DNA of 13,336 nucleotides from Paracoccaceae bacterium (GCA_027030435.1 JALVEX010000138.1:1-13336), one strand, 5' to 3'; shown: positions 1-7,486, numbered from the stretch's first letter. The notes: a model not told the origin generated them from the letters alone. Numbers and translations are program-made.

Positions 1-732
1 GAAACCCTGCTCAACACCGATCTCGCCCGCGAAGATCGGCAGATGGGCCGGTTTCTGAACATGGTGGTAGAATACAAGCACAAGATCGGATTTCAGGGCA
101 CGATCCTTCTCGAGCCCAAGCCCCAGGAGCCCTCGAAGCATCAATATGATTTCGACGTGGCCACCGTTTACGGCTTTCTCAAGCGACACGGGCTCGAGGG
201 CGAGGTAAAGGTCAACATCGAACAGGGCCATGCGATCCTCGCCGGCCACAGTTTCGAACACGAGATCGCGCTGGCGCAGGCGCTCGGCATCTTCGGCTCG
301 ATCGACATGAACCGCAATGATTACCAGTCCGGCTGGGATACGGACCAGTTCCCGAACAACGTGCCCGAAGTGGCGCTCGCTTATTATCACATCCTCAGGG
401 GCGGGGGCTTCACCACCGGCGGCACCAATTTCGATGCGAAGCTCAGGCGCCAGTCCCTCGATGCGGAAGATCTTCTGGCCGCACATGCGGGGGCGATGGA
501 TGTCTGCGCCCGGGCGATGAAGGCGGCGGCGGCGATGCTTGAAGATGGCGCGCTCGAGGATTTCATCGCAGCGCGTTACGCGGGCTGGAGCGAAGGGCTC
601 GGCGCGGAGATCATGGAGGGGCGGCTCGGGCTTGACGATCTGGCCGCGCGCGTCTTGGGCGAAGGCATCAATCCGCGGCCCGTTTCGGGAAGGCAGGAGA
701 TGCTGGAAAACATCGTCAACCGCTATGTCTGA
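1..732 (+). CDS. xylA: Xylose isomerase, C-terminal part (5' end outside the window)
   Basis: This cytoplasmic enzyme interconverts D-xylose and D-xylulose, the entry step of the isomerase route of xylose use, and needs two divalent metal ions. The frame is open from base 1 to the TGA at 730-732 (243 codons). The family is about 435-440 residues, so roughly 195 N-terminal residues are missing. Visible signatures in order are LLEPKPQEPSKHQYDFD, with the Glu and Lys of the metal/substrate site; the VNIEQGHAILAGH segment, with metal-site Glu and His; GWDTDQFPNN, with paired Asp ligands; and the C-terminal GGTNFDAKLRRQS and SGRQEMLENIVNRY. Some positions differ from the commonest family form, for example IDMNRND where IDANRGD is usual, but the catalytic residues are kept, so it looks functional. 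The next gene starts inside its last codons. Other xyl genes are not visible here. Confidence 0.96.
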   Translation, partial: ETLLNTDLAREDRQMGRFLNMVVEYKHKIGFQGTILLEPKPQEPSKHQYDFDVATVYGFLKRHGLEGEVKVNIEQGHAILAGHSFEHEIALAQALGIFGSIDMNRNDYQSGWDTDQFPNNVPEVALAYYHILRGGGFTTGGTNFDAKLRRQSLDAEDLLAAHAGAMDVCARAMKAAAAMLEDGALEDFIAARYAGWSEGLGAEIMEGRLGLDDLAARVLGEGINPRPVSGRQEMLENIVNRYV

Positions 733-2071
733 AATCCGCGCGGCAGGACCCTGCGCGCCCCTCGGGGTGTTCGTGGCCATACTGTGGCTAGCTCTGGCCA
801 CCCTTGCGCGGGGCCAGGATCTGCCGCTGCCAAGGGCCGATGCCCGCTTTGGCGAACACGGCGAAGAGGAGGTGCGCCTCGGCCGGCTTCTGTTTTACGA
901 TCCGATCCTCTCGGGCAATCGCGCCGTTGCTTGCGCCACCTGCCACCACCCGCGCTTCGGCACCTCCGACGGCGTTTCGCTCGGCATAGGCGATGGCGGC
1001 ATCGGCCTTGGCCCCGAGCGCATGGTTGATCCCGCAAACCCGCCCGAGCGGCGCATCGCCCGCAACGCCCCGGCGCTGTTCAACCTCGGGGCTGAGGAAT
1101 TCACCCGCCTTTTCCATGATGGCCGATTGCAGGCCGATCCGTCGCAAAAGGGCGGCATCCGCACGCCGATGGGCGATGCAATGGAGGAGGGCTTTGCCTC
1201 CGTCCTTGCAGCGCAGGCGATGTTTCCGGTGGTTTCGGGCGATGAGATGGCGGGCCACCGGGGCGAGAACGAAATCTCCCGCGCCGTCAGCCGTGGCCTC
1301 ATAACCGGCGCGGGCGGCGCCTGGGATCTGATCGCGCGGCGGGTCGCGGCGATCCCCGGATACCGCGCCCGCTTCGATGCGGTGATCGGCAAGGGCCGGC
1401 CCATACGCTTCACCGATATCGCCAATGCGATCGCCGCCTTCGTGGCCACCGAATGGCGCGCCGACAACAGCCCCTTCGATCGCTACCTCAACGGCGAAGC
1501 CACGCTTCCCGAAGCTGCCCTGCGCGGCATGAGGCTGTTTTACGGCCGCGCGGGCTGCGCTGCCTGCCATTCCGGCCAGTTCCAGACGGATCACGATTTC
1601 CACGCCATCGCCATGCCCCAGATCGGCCCCGGCAAGGCGGCCGAGTTCGAACGCCACCACCGCGACGTTGGCCGGATGCGGGTGACGGGGCGCAGTGGGG
1701 ATGCCTTCCGCTTCCGCACCCCGAGCTTGCGCAACGTCACCCATACCGCGCCTTACGGCCACGATGGCGCCTATGCTACGCTCGAAGCGGTGCTGCGCCA
1801 TCATCTCGATCCCGAAGCCGCGCTGAAATCCTATGATCCCCGGCAGGCGATCCTGCCCGATATCCCCGGCGCAGAGGATGGCTGGGTGCTGGACCGCCCG
1901 GATGAAATGGCCAAGATCGCCGCTGCCAATGCGCTTGCCCCGCACACCCTGAGCGCCGGAGAGATCAGCGATCTCCTGGCCTTTCTCGAAAGCCTCACCG
2001 ATCCCGAGAGCCTCGAGGGGCGGCTCGGGATACCCGATCGCGTGCCAAGCGGGCTCGCAGTGCCTCGATGA
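725..2071 (+). CDS. Di-haem cytochrome c peroxidase / MauG-family protein, secreted
   Basis: A 448-residue periplasmic c-type cytochrome of the bacterial cytochrome c peroxidase/MauG family. Family members either reduce H2O2 with electrons from small cytochromes or carry out protein oxidations. A hydrophobic stretch at about residues 13-28 ending in Ala-Arg-Gly looks like a signal peptide. Two haem-attachment motifs are present, CATCH at 70-74 and CAACH at 278-282, in the usual one-per-domain arrangement. LGRLLFYDPILSGN before the first motif and RTPSLRNVTHTAPYGHDG after the second are typical of the family. I chose the ATG at 725-727, which overlaps the xylA stop by 8 bases. The frame stays open upstream, but that part only mirrors xylA and would bury the signal peptide. 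No strong Shine-Dalgarno sequence is next to the ATG, so translation may be coupled to xylA. A secreted DUF255 protein follows after 72 bases. The true substrate cannot be told from sequence. Confidence 0.9.
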   Translation: MSEIRAAGPCAPLGVFVAILWLALATLARGQDLPLPRADARFGEHGEEEVRLGRLLFYDPILSGNRAVACATCHHPRFGTSDGVSLGIGDGGIGLGPERMVDPANPPERRIARNAPALFNLGAEEFTRLFHDGRLQADPSQKGGIRTPMGDAMEEGFASVLAAQAMFPVVSGDEMAGHRGENEISRAVSRGLITGAGGAWDLIARRVAAIPGYRARFDAVIGKGRPIRFTDIANAIAAFVATEWRADNSPFDRYLNGEATLPEAALRGMRLFYGRAGCAACHSGQFQTDHDFHAIAMPQIGPGKAAEFERHHRDVGRMRVTGRSGDAFRFRTPSLRNVTHTAPYGHDGAYATLEAVLRHHLDPEAALKSYDPRQAILPDIPGAEDGWVLDRPDEMAKIAAANALAPHTLSAGEISDLLAFLESLTDPESLEGRLGIPDRVPSGLAVPR

Positions 2072-2143
2072 CGCTGCGAAGGATGCTCCGGCCGGGCGTG
2101 CGGCAACAATCACCCGAACGTCATCTGACAGGCGGCGCGATCC

Positions 2144-4423
2144 GTGCTATCATGCGGCATGATGACCGGAGCCTCACCGCCCTTGCGCAACCTGATCCTG
2201 GTTTTCAGCCTTGCACTGACCCCCATGCTGGCGAATGCTGAAAACCGCCTGGCAGATGCCGCATCGCCCTATCTGCGCCAGCACGCCGACAACCCGGTGG
2301 ACTGGTATCCCTGGGGCGAAGAGGCGCTCGCGCGGGCACGTGAAGAGGGCAAGCCGATCTATGTTTCGGTGGGGTATTCTGCCTGCCACTGGTGCCATGT
2401 GATGGAGGAGGAAAGCTTTTCCGATCAGGAAGTCGCAGATCTCCTCAACGCCCATTTCATCGCCATAAAGATCGATCGCGAGGAACGGCCCGATCTCGAT
2501 GAGAAATTCATTCTCGTTACATCGATGCTGAACGGCTCCGCCGGATGGCCGAACGGTGTTTTCCTCACGCCCGAAGGCGATCCGTTCTTCGGGTCCGGCT
2601 ACATGCCGAAGGCGGAATTTCTCGATCTTCTGGCAGGTATCGCCGGGCTCTGGCGCGAGGACCCCGAAGGCCTGCGCGCGCGCGGCTTCTCGATTTCGAT
2701 GAAACTGCGCGAGTATCTTGCCCCGCCCGCCGATGCGAAGGAACTTTCGCAACCCGAGATCCTCGATCTCGCCCGCGCCCTGCTGGAGGATCTCGATCCC
2801 TTCAACGGCGGCTTCGGCACCGCGCCGAAATTCCCCCGCGAGCCGGTGCTGCTGCTTCTCCTCGATCAGGCCGAGCGCAGCGGTGATCCCGAGCTTCTCG
2901 AGGCGGCCCAGGCAAGCCTTGACGGCATGATCCGCGGCGGCATCCACGATCACGTGAGCGGCGGTTTCCACCGCTATGCAACGGATCCCGAATGGCACAT
3001 CCCCCATTTCGAGAAGATGCTCTACAATCAGGCCCTGATCGCCCGCGCCCTCCTGCGCTCATATGCACTCAGCGGCAGCGCGGCCCATGCCCGCGCCGCC
3101 CGGCGCACGCTTGATTTCGCGCTGCGCGAGATGCAGGCGCCCGGCGGCGGCTTCTACGCCGCGCTCGATGCGGATTCATCCCTCCCCGACGGCCGGAAGG
3201 AGGAAGGCGCCTTCTACACCTGGACGCCGGAGGAAATCCGCGCGGCCCTTCCGCCGGATATGGCGGAAAGTGCGATCTCGCTCTTCAACATGGGCGAAAA
3301 CGGCCCGCTTGCCGGGCGCAGCGTCCTCCGCCTTCCGGCCCTTCCCGAAGAGGCGGCGGGCGAGGCGGGCCTCAGCCTCGAACAGTATGATTCGATGCTG
3401 GAGATGCTGCGCGCCGCGCGCGAAACCCGCCCCCGCCCCTTTCGCGATGAAAAGATCGTGCTCGCCTGGAACGGCGAGATGATCGCCACCCTCGCCGAAG
3501 CCGGCTGGCTGCTCGATCGCCCCGATTACACCGAAGCCGCAGCGAAGGCCGCGCGCTTCATCCTTGCCCGGATGTGGCCGGAAAGCGGTTTGCGCCGCAT
3601 CTGGATCGAAGGCGCGGCAAGCACCGAGGCGCAGCTTGCCGATTACGCCGCCTTCGGCAATGCGCTGATCGCCCTTCATGCCTTCGCCCCGGCAGATCAG
3701 GGAAACGACGAATGGCTTCCCCACGCCGAAAGGCTGGCAGACGAGATGATCCGCCGCTTCGCCGATGATCCCGATCGCCCCCTCTCCCAGCCCCTGCGGA
3801 TGCGCCACAAGCCCTCCGCCCTCGGCCCGTTCCGCCCGATCGACGACACCGAGATCCCCTCGGGCAATGCCCTTGCACTTTCCTTTCTCGCTGCCCTCGA
3901 TCGCCTGAGCGGCAAGGCCCCGCCGCGTGCCCAGCCCCTGGCGCTGGCGCTCGGCGGCGCGGCGAGCCGCGATCCCATGGAGCGCGCCGGGCTCCTCAAG
4001 GCCATCGCTGCGGTGAACGGTGGCGAAACAGGCCCCGTCCGCTTCTCGCCCGGCGGAGCGGTGCGGGTGATGGCGGCGCCGGGCAAGCCGCTCGGGCTCG
4101 ATATCCGCCCCGGCTGGCATGTGAATGCCCATCGCCCGCTTGACAGCGATCTGATCGCGACAACCGTCAGCATTGACGGCAAGCCCCTTGCGGCTGATGT
4201 CTATCCCCGGCCGCTGCTGCGCAGGCTCGGATTCAGTCCCGATCCGCTCGCGCTCTACGAAGGGCGGCTCTCCATCCCCCTGCCGGACGGGAAGAGCATG
4301 GAAGCCGATCCCGGGCAGAGCCACGAAATCGCCGTTACCATTCAAGCCTGCAATGATCGCATCTGCCTGCCGCCGGAGGATATCATCTTCCGTCGCTGGG
4401 GTGCGGCGCTCAGCCCACGGTGA
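2144..4423 (+). CDS. Secreted DUF255 (YyaL/SPATA20-type) thioredoxin-fold protein with C-terminal DsbD-alpha-like domain
   Basis: A 759-residue protein in three parts. Residues 1-32 look like a signal peptide (hydrophobic core, then A-N-A before Glu33). Residues 33 to about 195 form the DUF255/Thioredox_DsbH domain, with SPYLRQHADNPVDWYPW, the CHWC redox motif at 81-84 followed by HVMEEESF, and KIDREERPD. The middle is the alpha-barrel part of YyaL/SPATA20 proteins (FGTAPKFPRE, HFEKMLYNQA, LAWNGEMI). From about residue 640 to the end is an immunoglobulin-like segment with PGWHVNAHRP and a Cys pair, CNDRICLPPE at 736-745, matching the N-terminal domain of DsbD (PF11412-like). Cytoplasmic relatives generally lack the leader and this tail. 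Reaction and substrate are unknown; a periplasmic thiol-redox role is inferred. The start is a GTG at 2144 with AGGCGG eight bases upstream; ATGs at 2159 and 2162 are alternatives that keep the leader. The last 14 bases overlap the convergent transporter gene. Confidence 0.88.
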   Translation: MLSCGMMTGASPPLRNLILVFSLALTPMLANAENRLADAASPYLRQHADNPVDWYPWGEEALARAREEGKPIYVSVGYSACHWCHVMEEESFSDQEVADLLNAHFIAIKIDREERPDLDEKFILVTSMLNGSAGWPNGVFLTPEGDPFFGSGYMPKAEFLDLLAGIAGLWREDPEGLRARGFSISMKLREYLAPPADAKELSQPEILDLARALLEDLDPFNGGFGTAPKFPREPVLLLLLDQAERSGDPELLEAAQASLDGMIRGGIHDHVSGGFHRYATDPEWHIPHFEKMLYNQALIARALLRSYALSGSAAHARAARRTLDFALREMQAPGGGFYAALDADSSLPDGRKEEGAFYTWTPEEIRAALPPDMAESAISLFNMGENGPLAGRSVLRLPALPEEAAGEAGLSLEQYDSMLEMLRAARETRPRPFRDEKIVLAWNGEMIATLAEAGWLLDRPDYTEAAAKAARFILARMWPESGLRRIWIEGAASTEAQLADYAAFGNALIALHAFAPADQGNDEWLPHAERLADEMIRRFADDPDRPLSQPLRMRHKPSALGPFRPIDDTEIPSGNALALSFLAALDRLSGKAPPRAQPLALALGGAASRDPMERAGLLKAIAAVNGGETGPVRFSPGGAVRVMAAPGKPLGLDIRPGWHVNAHRPLDSDLIATTVSIDGKPLAADVYPRPLLRRLGFSPDPLALYEGRLSIPLPDGKSMEADPGQSHEIAVTIQACNDRICLPPEDIIFRRWGAALSPR

Positions 4424-5141
4424 TCCCGAAAACCTTGCCCACCCCGGCCGTGGCCAGCATGGCAAAACCGCCCCAGAACACGACCCGGGCCACGGCCGGC
4501 AGGATCGGCGCGCCGCCCGTGCGGGCGGATACGGCGCCAAGGAGGCCGAGGGTGAACAGGGATACCACGGTCGTCAGCTCGCCGATCGCATTTTCGGGCG
4601 CTATGAGAATGGAGAGCACAGGAAGCGCCGCGCCGGCGGAGAATGAAAGGGCCGAAGAGATCGCCGCCTGAAACGGGCGCGCCTCGGAAACCTCGGTAAT
4701 GCCCAGCTCGTCGCGGGCATGGGCGGCGAGCGCGTCCTTCTCCGTCAGTTCCTTCGCCACCTGCATGGCGAGATCGGGGTCGAGGCCGCGCTCCTCATAG
4801 ATGCGGGCCAGTTCCTCAAGCTCGGCCTCGGGATGCACTTCAAGCTCGTGCTTTTCGCGCTCGAGATCAGCCTTTTCGGTATCGGCCTGTGAGGAAACCG
4901 AGACATACTCCCCCGCCGCCATGGAAAGCGCGCCCGCAGCCATCCCGGCCACCCCGGCGAGCAGGATCTCGGCGCGATCGGAGCCTGCGCTCGCCACCCC
5001 GGCGATGAGGCTCGCGGTAGAAACGATGCCATCGTTGGCGCCGAGCACGGCCGCGCGCAACCAGCCGATACGATTGACATAATGGTGCTCCGGGTGCAGC
5101 GCCAGCGGCAGATCGTCCTCTTCATCGCCCTGCTTGCTCAT
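4410..5141 (-). CDS. VIT1/CCC1-family Fe2+/Mn2+ transporter
   Basis: A 243-residue inner-membrane protein of the VIT/CCC1 family, which moves Fe2+ or Mn2+ out of the cytoplasm by proton exchange. The N-terminal HPEHHYVNRIGWLRAAVLGANDG is a hallmark of bacterial members. About five hydrophobic segments can be seen near residues 27-51, 57-77, 157-182, 188-207 and 214-238. Between the second and third lies a long, highly charged helical stretch (85-150) beginning GEYVSVSSQ and rich in Glu, Asp and His. It corresponds to the cytosolic metal-binding domain of VIT proteins. The ATG at 5141 has AAGGAAA about six bases upstream. It follows two M48 lipoprotease genes on the same strand after a 56-base gap, so it may share their transcript. 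It is convergent with and overlaps the DUF255 gene. The preferred metal is not decided by sequence. Confidence 0.92.
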   Translation of the reverse strand: MSKQGDEEDDLPLALHPEHHYVNRIGWLRAAVLGANDGIVSTASLIAGVASAGSDRAEILLAGVAGMAAGALSMAAGEYVSVSSQADTEKADLEREKHELEVHPEAELEELARIYEERGLDPDLAMQVAKELTEKDALAAHARDELGITEVSEARPFQAAISSALSFSAGAALPVLSILIAPENAIGELTTVVSLFTLGLLGAVSARTGGAPILPAVARVVFWGGFAMLATAGVGKVFGITVG

Positions 5142-5197
5142 GTGCTTTTCCTTTTTGGTGGCCGAGGGGCTTGTTGTCTGATCGTCAATTTGCCCGG

Positions 5198-5911
5198 CTA
5201 GTGAATGCCGAGCCTTGCCGCCGTCTGGCGCACGACCGCGATGCGCTTGGCATTGGGCGGATGGGTGCCGAGGAAGCGATCTCCTGGATCGGGGATGCGG
5301 TTGAAATATTCTGCGCCACGCACCGGATTGAAGCCCGCGCGCGCGGCGATGATGGTGCCGAGCTGATCGGCTTCCAGTTCCAGATCCTTTGAATAGCTGC
5401 GCACGGCGATGGTGGCGCCAAGTTCCTCGGCGGTTCGCAATCCGCTCTCGTCAACGCCCACAAGCACGCCGATAAGACCGCCCAGAACCGCACCCTTGAT
5501 GGCTGACCGCTGCTGGCGCGGGATGTGGCCGAGGATGTGATGAGCGGCCTCATGGCCCATGACGAAGGCCAGTTCGTCGGGGTTTCGCACATCTCCGATC
5601 AAAGCGCGGGTGAAGGCGATCACCGGGCGGCCGTTGCGGTCGATCGTCTGGAAGGCATTCGGCGGCAGACCGGGGCGATCATCCACCACGATCCTGAAAT
5701 CACAGGGGATGTTGCGTGTATTTTCGATGCAGATCCGCTCGGCGACCGGCTCCATCCGCCGCACGACGTAACGAAAATTGCGGATCGCCTCGGCGGGCGG
5801 GAGCTTCGCGGCCGGCCTCTCCACGCGCGGGGGCCGGGGCGCGGGCTGCGGCCCGGGCGGCGCCGCGCAGGCGGAAACGAACAGGGCCAGAACCAGAAAC
5901 AGCTTGCGCAA
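5198..5911 (-). CDS. M48-family zinc metalloprotease, lipoprotein (second of tandem pair)
   Basis: A 237-residue secreted lipoprotein of the M48 (Ste24/BepA/LoiP-like) peptidase family. From the TTG start the leader is MRKLFLVLALFVSAC, with lipobox Cys15, followed by a Pro-rich linker. The zinc-binding HEAAH is at 120-124 and the third ligand, in LELEADQLG, is Glu180. FNPVRGAEYFNR and THPPN near the end are typical of small periplasmic M48 proteins, which act in envelope protein quality control. Two Cys nine residues apart (61 and 70) could form a disulfide. Start choice: GGGAGGT at 5918-5924 lies seven bases from the TTG at 5911-5909. A GTG at 5917 is too close to it, and an ATG at 5944 has a weaker site and would add eleven residues before the leader. 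It sits just after a paralogue of the same layout, so a tandem duplication is likely. Confidence 0.9.
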   Translation of the reverse strand: MRKLFLVLALFVSACAAPPGPQPAPRPPRVERPAAKLPPAEAIRNFRYVVRRMEPVAERICIENTRNIPCDFRIVVDDRPGLPPNAFQTIDRNGRPVIAFTRALIGDVRNPDELAFVMGHEAAHHILGHIPRQQRSAIKGAVLGGLIGVLVGVDESGLRTAEELGATIAVRSYSKDLELEADQLGTIIAARAGFNPVRGAEYFNRIPDPGDRFLGTHPPNAKRIAVVRQTAARLGIH

Positions 5912-5917
5912 TTTCAC

Positions 5918-5924
5918 ACCTCCC
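5918..5924 (-). promoter_or_regulatory. Shine-Dalgarno GGGAGGT deciding a TTG start
   Basis: On the minus strand GGGAGGT lies seven bases before a TTG whose frame gives a textbook lipoprotein leader (MRKLFLVLALFVSAC). The ATG further upstream at 5944 lacks comparable spacing. This supports the rare TTG as initiator, but it is an inference from spacing only. Confidence 0.55.
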
Positions 5925-5959
5925 GAAAGATCTGCAAATGCCATTTCACGAACATTCCC

Positions 5960-6694
5960 TCAGCCCCCCGCAGCCTTGCGATAGCGCGCCACCACCCGGC
6001 GAACGGCCGCACGGCGGGCGCTGTTGGGCGGATGGGTGGAGAGGAAGCGGTTGCGCGGGTTCTTCATGCGCACGAAATACTCCGCGCCCCGCACCGGATC
6101 AAAACCGGCCTTCAGCGCCAGAATCGCCCCGAGCCGATCGGCCTCGATCTCGAATTTCTTCGAGAACCCCAGCACCGCCTTCAGCGCCCCGCGCTGCTCG
6201 GCGGCATGGATTTCCTTTTCTCCGCCGCCCCTTGTGGCGGCTTCAATGCCGCCCAGAAGCGCCCCTTCCCAGACGCTTTCGCGCGTCACCGGCACATGGC
6301 CGAGCAGGTGGTGCGCCACCTCATGGCCCAGCACCAGCGCCAGTTCATCTTCGTTGCGGGTATCCTTGAGCAGACTGCCCGTGAAAACGATCACCGGGCG
6401 ATCGGCGCGATCGAGCGACATGAACGCATTGGGCGGAAGTTTGGGATTGGTATCAACGACGATGGCAAAACGGCATTTGAGCCCGCCACGCGCGCGGCAT
6501 TCGCGCTCGATCACCGGGAGCATCCTGCGCACGACCATATCGAACCGCTGCACCGCGCCGGTCTTGCGGAGCACCTCCATTTCGGCGAGCGCCTTTGCTC
6601 TTTCCTTTGGCGGCAGCTTGGCAATCGGATCCTGCCCCGCCGTGCAGGCGGCGAGCATGAGCACTGTTGCAAGCAGAAATCTGAACAAGAGCAT
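5960..6694 (-). CDS. M48-family zinc metalloprotease, lipoprotein (first of tandem pair)
   Basis: A 244-residue M48-family lipoprotein. The leader MLLFRFLLATVLMLAAC ends in a lipobox, predicting membrane anchoring at Cys17 on the periplasmic side. The catalytic HEVAH lies in DELALVLGHEVAHHLLGH, the third zinc ligand is the Glu of FEIEADRLG, and FDPVRGAEYF and THPPNSARR close the domain. A Cys pair (ECRARGGLKC) matches the position of the one in the next gene. Between the HExxH and the third ligand is a charged insert (RGGGEKEIHAAEQ) that differs from its neighbour. The ATG at 6694 directly follows AAGGA. A TTG two codons in (6688) has better spacing, so either may initiate, with no effect on the lipobox. 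Its stop lies 48 bases from the TTG start of the second M48 gene, so they are probably co-transcribed. Substrates are unknown; misfolded envelope proteins are the family precedent. Confidence 0.9.
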   Translation of the reverse strand: MLLFRFLLATVLMLAACTAGQDPIAKLPPKERAKALAEMEVLRKTGAVQRFDMVVRRMLPVIERECRARGGLKCRFAIVVDTNPKLPPNAFMSLDRADRPVIVFTGSLLKDTRNEDELALVLGHEVAHHLLGHVPVTRESVWEGALLGGIEAATRGGGEKEIHAAEQRGALKAVLGFSKKFEIEADRLGAILALKAGFDPVRGAEYFVRMKNPRNRFLSTHPPNSARRAAVRRVVARYRKAAGG

Positions 6695-6745
6695 TCCTTT
6701 CCCGGGCCGGCCCGCTCGATGGCAATGAACACCTGTGCACCATCA

Positions 6746-6810
6746 TGCAGGATTCAGGGCCGGGGCAAAACCCCGGCAGGAGGCATTTTTCCCCGAATTG
6801 CAATCCTGCA
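6746..6810. repeat. Nested inverted repeats in the divergent intergenic region
   Basis: An outer 9-bp perfect inverted repeat, TGCAGGATT (6746-6754) and AATCCTGCA (6802-6810), encloses a tight hairpin, GCCGGGG-CAAAA-CCCCGGC (6759-6777), which is followed on the plus strand by AGGAGGCATTTTT. Just outside lies CCGGCC, ten bases, then GGCCGG. The region separates the M48 gene (leftward) from the small conserved gene (rightward). It could be a leader structure, a small-RNA element or an operator. No known riboswitch signature was recognised. Confidence 0.5.
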
Positions 6811-6906
6811 CCACCGGCCGCGCGCATAAGGCCGGAGCAAATTCGCATCACATCATTACCATTCCCGGGCCTTGCATATCCGGCTGTCCGGGGCCACCTT
6901 CAGGGC

Positions 6907-7164
6907 ATGTTTACCATCGAGCACGAATTTGATTCCACCGTCGTCACCCTCGTGGATGACGGCGAAGCGCCGCTCAAGGAGGATGTGGTGATCCATGCCT
7001 TCGCCGAGGCGGTGACGCTCACCCAGTTCGATCCCCGCACCGGCAACAGCTGCACGATCACGCTTTCCCCGGCGCAACTGCGCGATCTGCGCGCCGCACT
7101 CGATCTGCCGGAGGGGGCCTATCGCTTTGTCCGGCCCGATGAGGATGAGCCCGGCGCGGGGTGA
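6907..7164 (+). CDS. Small acidic conserved hypothetical protein
   Basis: An 85-residue soluble, acidic protein without signal peptide or membrane segment, starting MFTIEHEFDSTVVTLVDDG. Its pattern of short alternating hydrophobic strands followed by SPAQLRDLRAALDLPEG suggests a small beta fold with one helix. I have the impression of similar short proteins in Rhodobacterales genomes but cannot name a family or function. The ATG at 6907 is the best start: the frame remains open about 160 bases upstream, but that part runs through the inverted-repeat region and its composition is not protein-like. The ribosome-binding site is weak (CAGGG close to the ATG). It stands alone, converging on the DUF167 gene with a 64-base gap. 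Confidence 0.72.
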   Translation: MFTIEHEFDSTVVTLVDDGEAPLKEDVVIHAFAEAVTLTQFDPRTGNSCTITLSPAQLRDLRAALDLPEGAYRFVRPDEDEPGAG

Positions 7165-7228
7165 TCCCGGCTTTCCGCCGCAGACGCTTCCAGCCCTTCC
7201 ATGACCGCCCCATACCCGCGCCCCCGCC

Positions 7229-7486
7229 CTATTCCTCCAGCCGGAAGACCTTCTCGCGCGCTGTCGCGCCGCGCACCAGCACAAGGCGCGTCTTCGCCAC
7301 GCCGAGCGCTCCGGCGAGCAGCTTGCGCACCGCTTCCGTGGCCTTGCCCGCCTCGGGCGGGGCTGTCACATATACCCGGATCCCTTCTTCAGCGGCAACG
7401 ATCCGGTTGCGCGCCGCCTTGGGCGTGACCCGCACCCGGATTTCCACCCCCGGCCGTGCCAGATGCGCCAGTTCTCCCTTTGCCAT
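7229..7486 (-). CDS. DUF167 / YggU family (UPF0235) protein
   Basis: An 85-residue protein of the DUF167 family (YggU, UPF0235). The diagnostic pattern is IRVRVTPKAARNRI, then IRVYVTAPPEAGKATEAVRKLLAGALGV, with the conserved Pro-Glu-x-Gly-Lys-Ala segment, and a C-terminal VRGATAREKVFRL. This is full length for the family. The function is not established; these are small cytoplasmic alpha/beta proteins, often found beside YggT, which is not seen here. The ATG at 7486 is preceded by a purine-rich GGGGGAG. It is divergent from the nitroreductase gene across 180 bases. Confidence 0.92.
   Translation of the reverse strand: MAKGELAHLARPGVEIRVRVTPKAARNRIVAAEEGIRVYVTAPPEAGKATEAVRKLLAGALGVAKTRLVLVRGATAREKVFRLEE

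Noticed and set aside
539..724. Upstream extension of the cytochrome c peroxidase frame
   Set aside because: The stretch lies within xylA in another frame, is Arg/Ser-rich, and would place 62 residues before the signal peptide.
788..2113. Long open frame on the minus strand opposite the cytochrome c peroxidase gene
   Set aside because: It mirrors the real gene, has no recognisable motif, and the plus-strand frame carries two CxxCH sites and family motifs.
3176..4540. 454-codon minus-strand open frame opposite the DUF255 gene
   Set aside because: High GC leaves antisense frames open; the translation is low-complexity and the region is explained by the DUF255 and VIT genes.
5525..6829. 434-codon plus-strand open frame across both M48 genes
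   Set aside because: It is antisense to two genes with catalytic motifs and lipoboxes, and spans their intergenic gap without any domain.
6745..6906. N-terminal extension of the small conserved protein from an ATG at 6745
   Set aside because: The added 54 residues run through nested inverted repeats and are Pro/Arg-rich; the ATG at 6907 opens the folded part.
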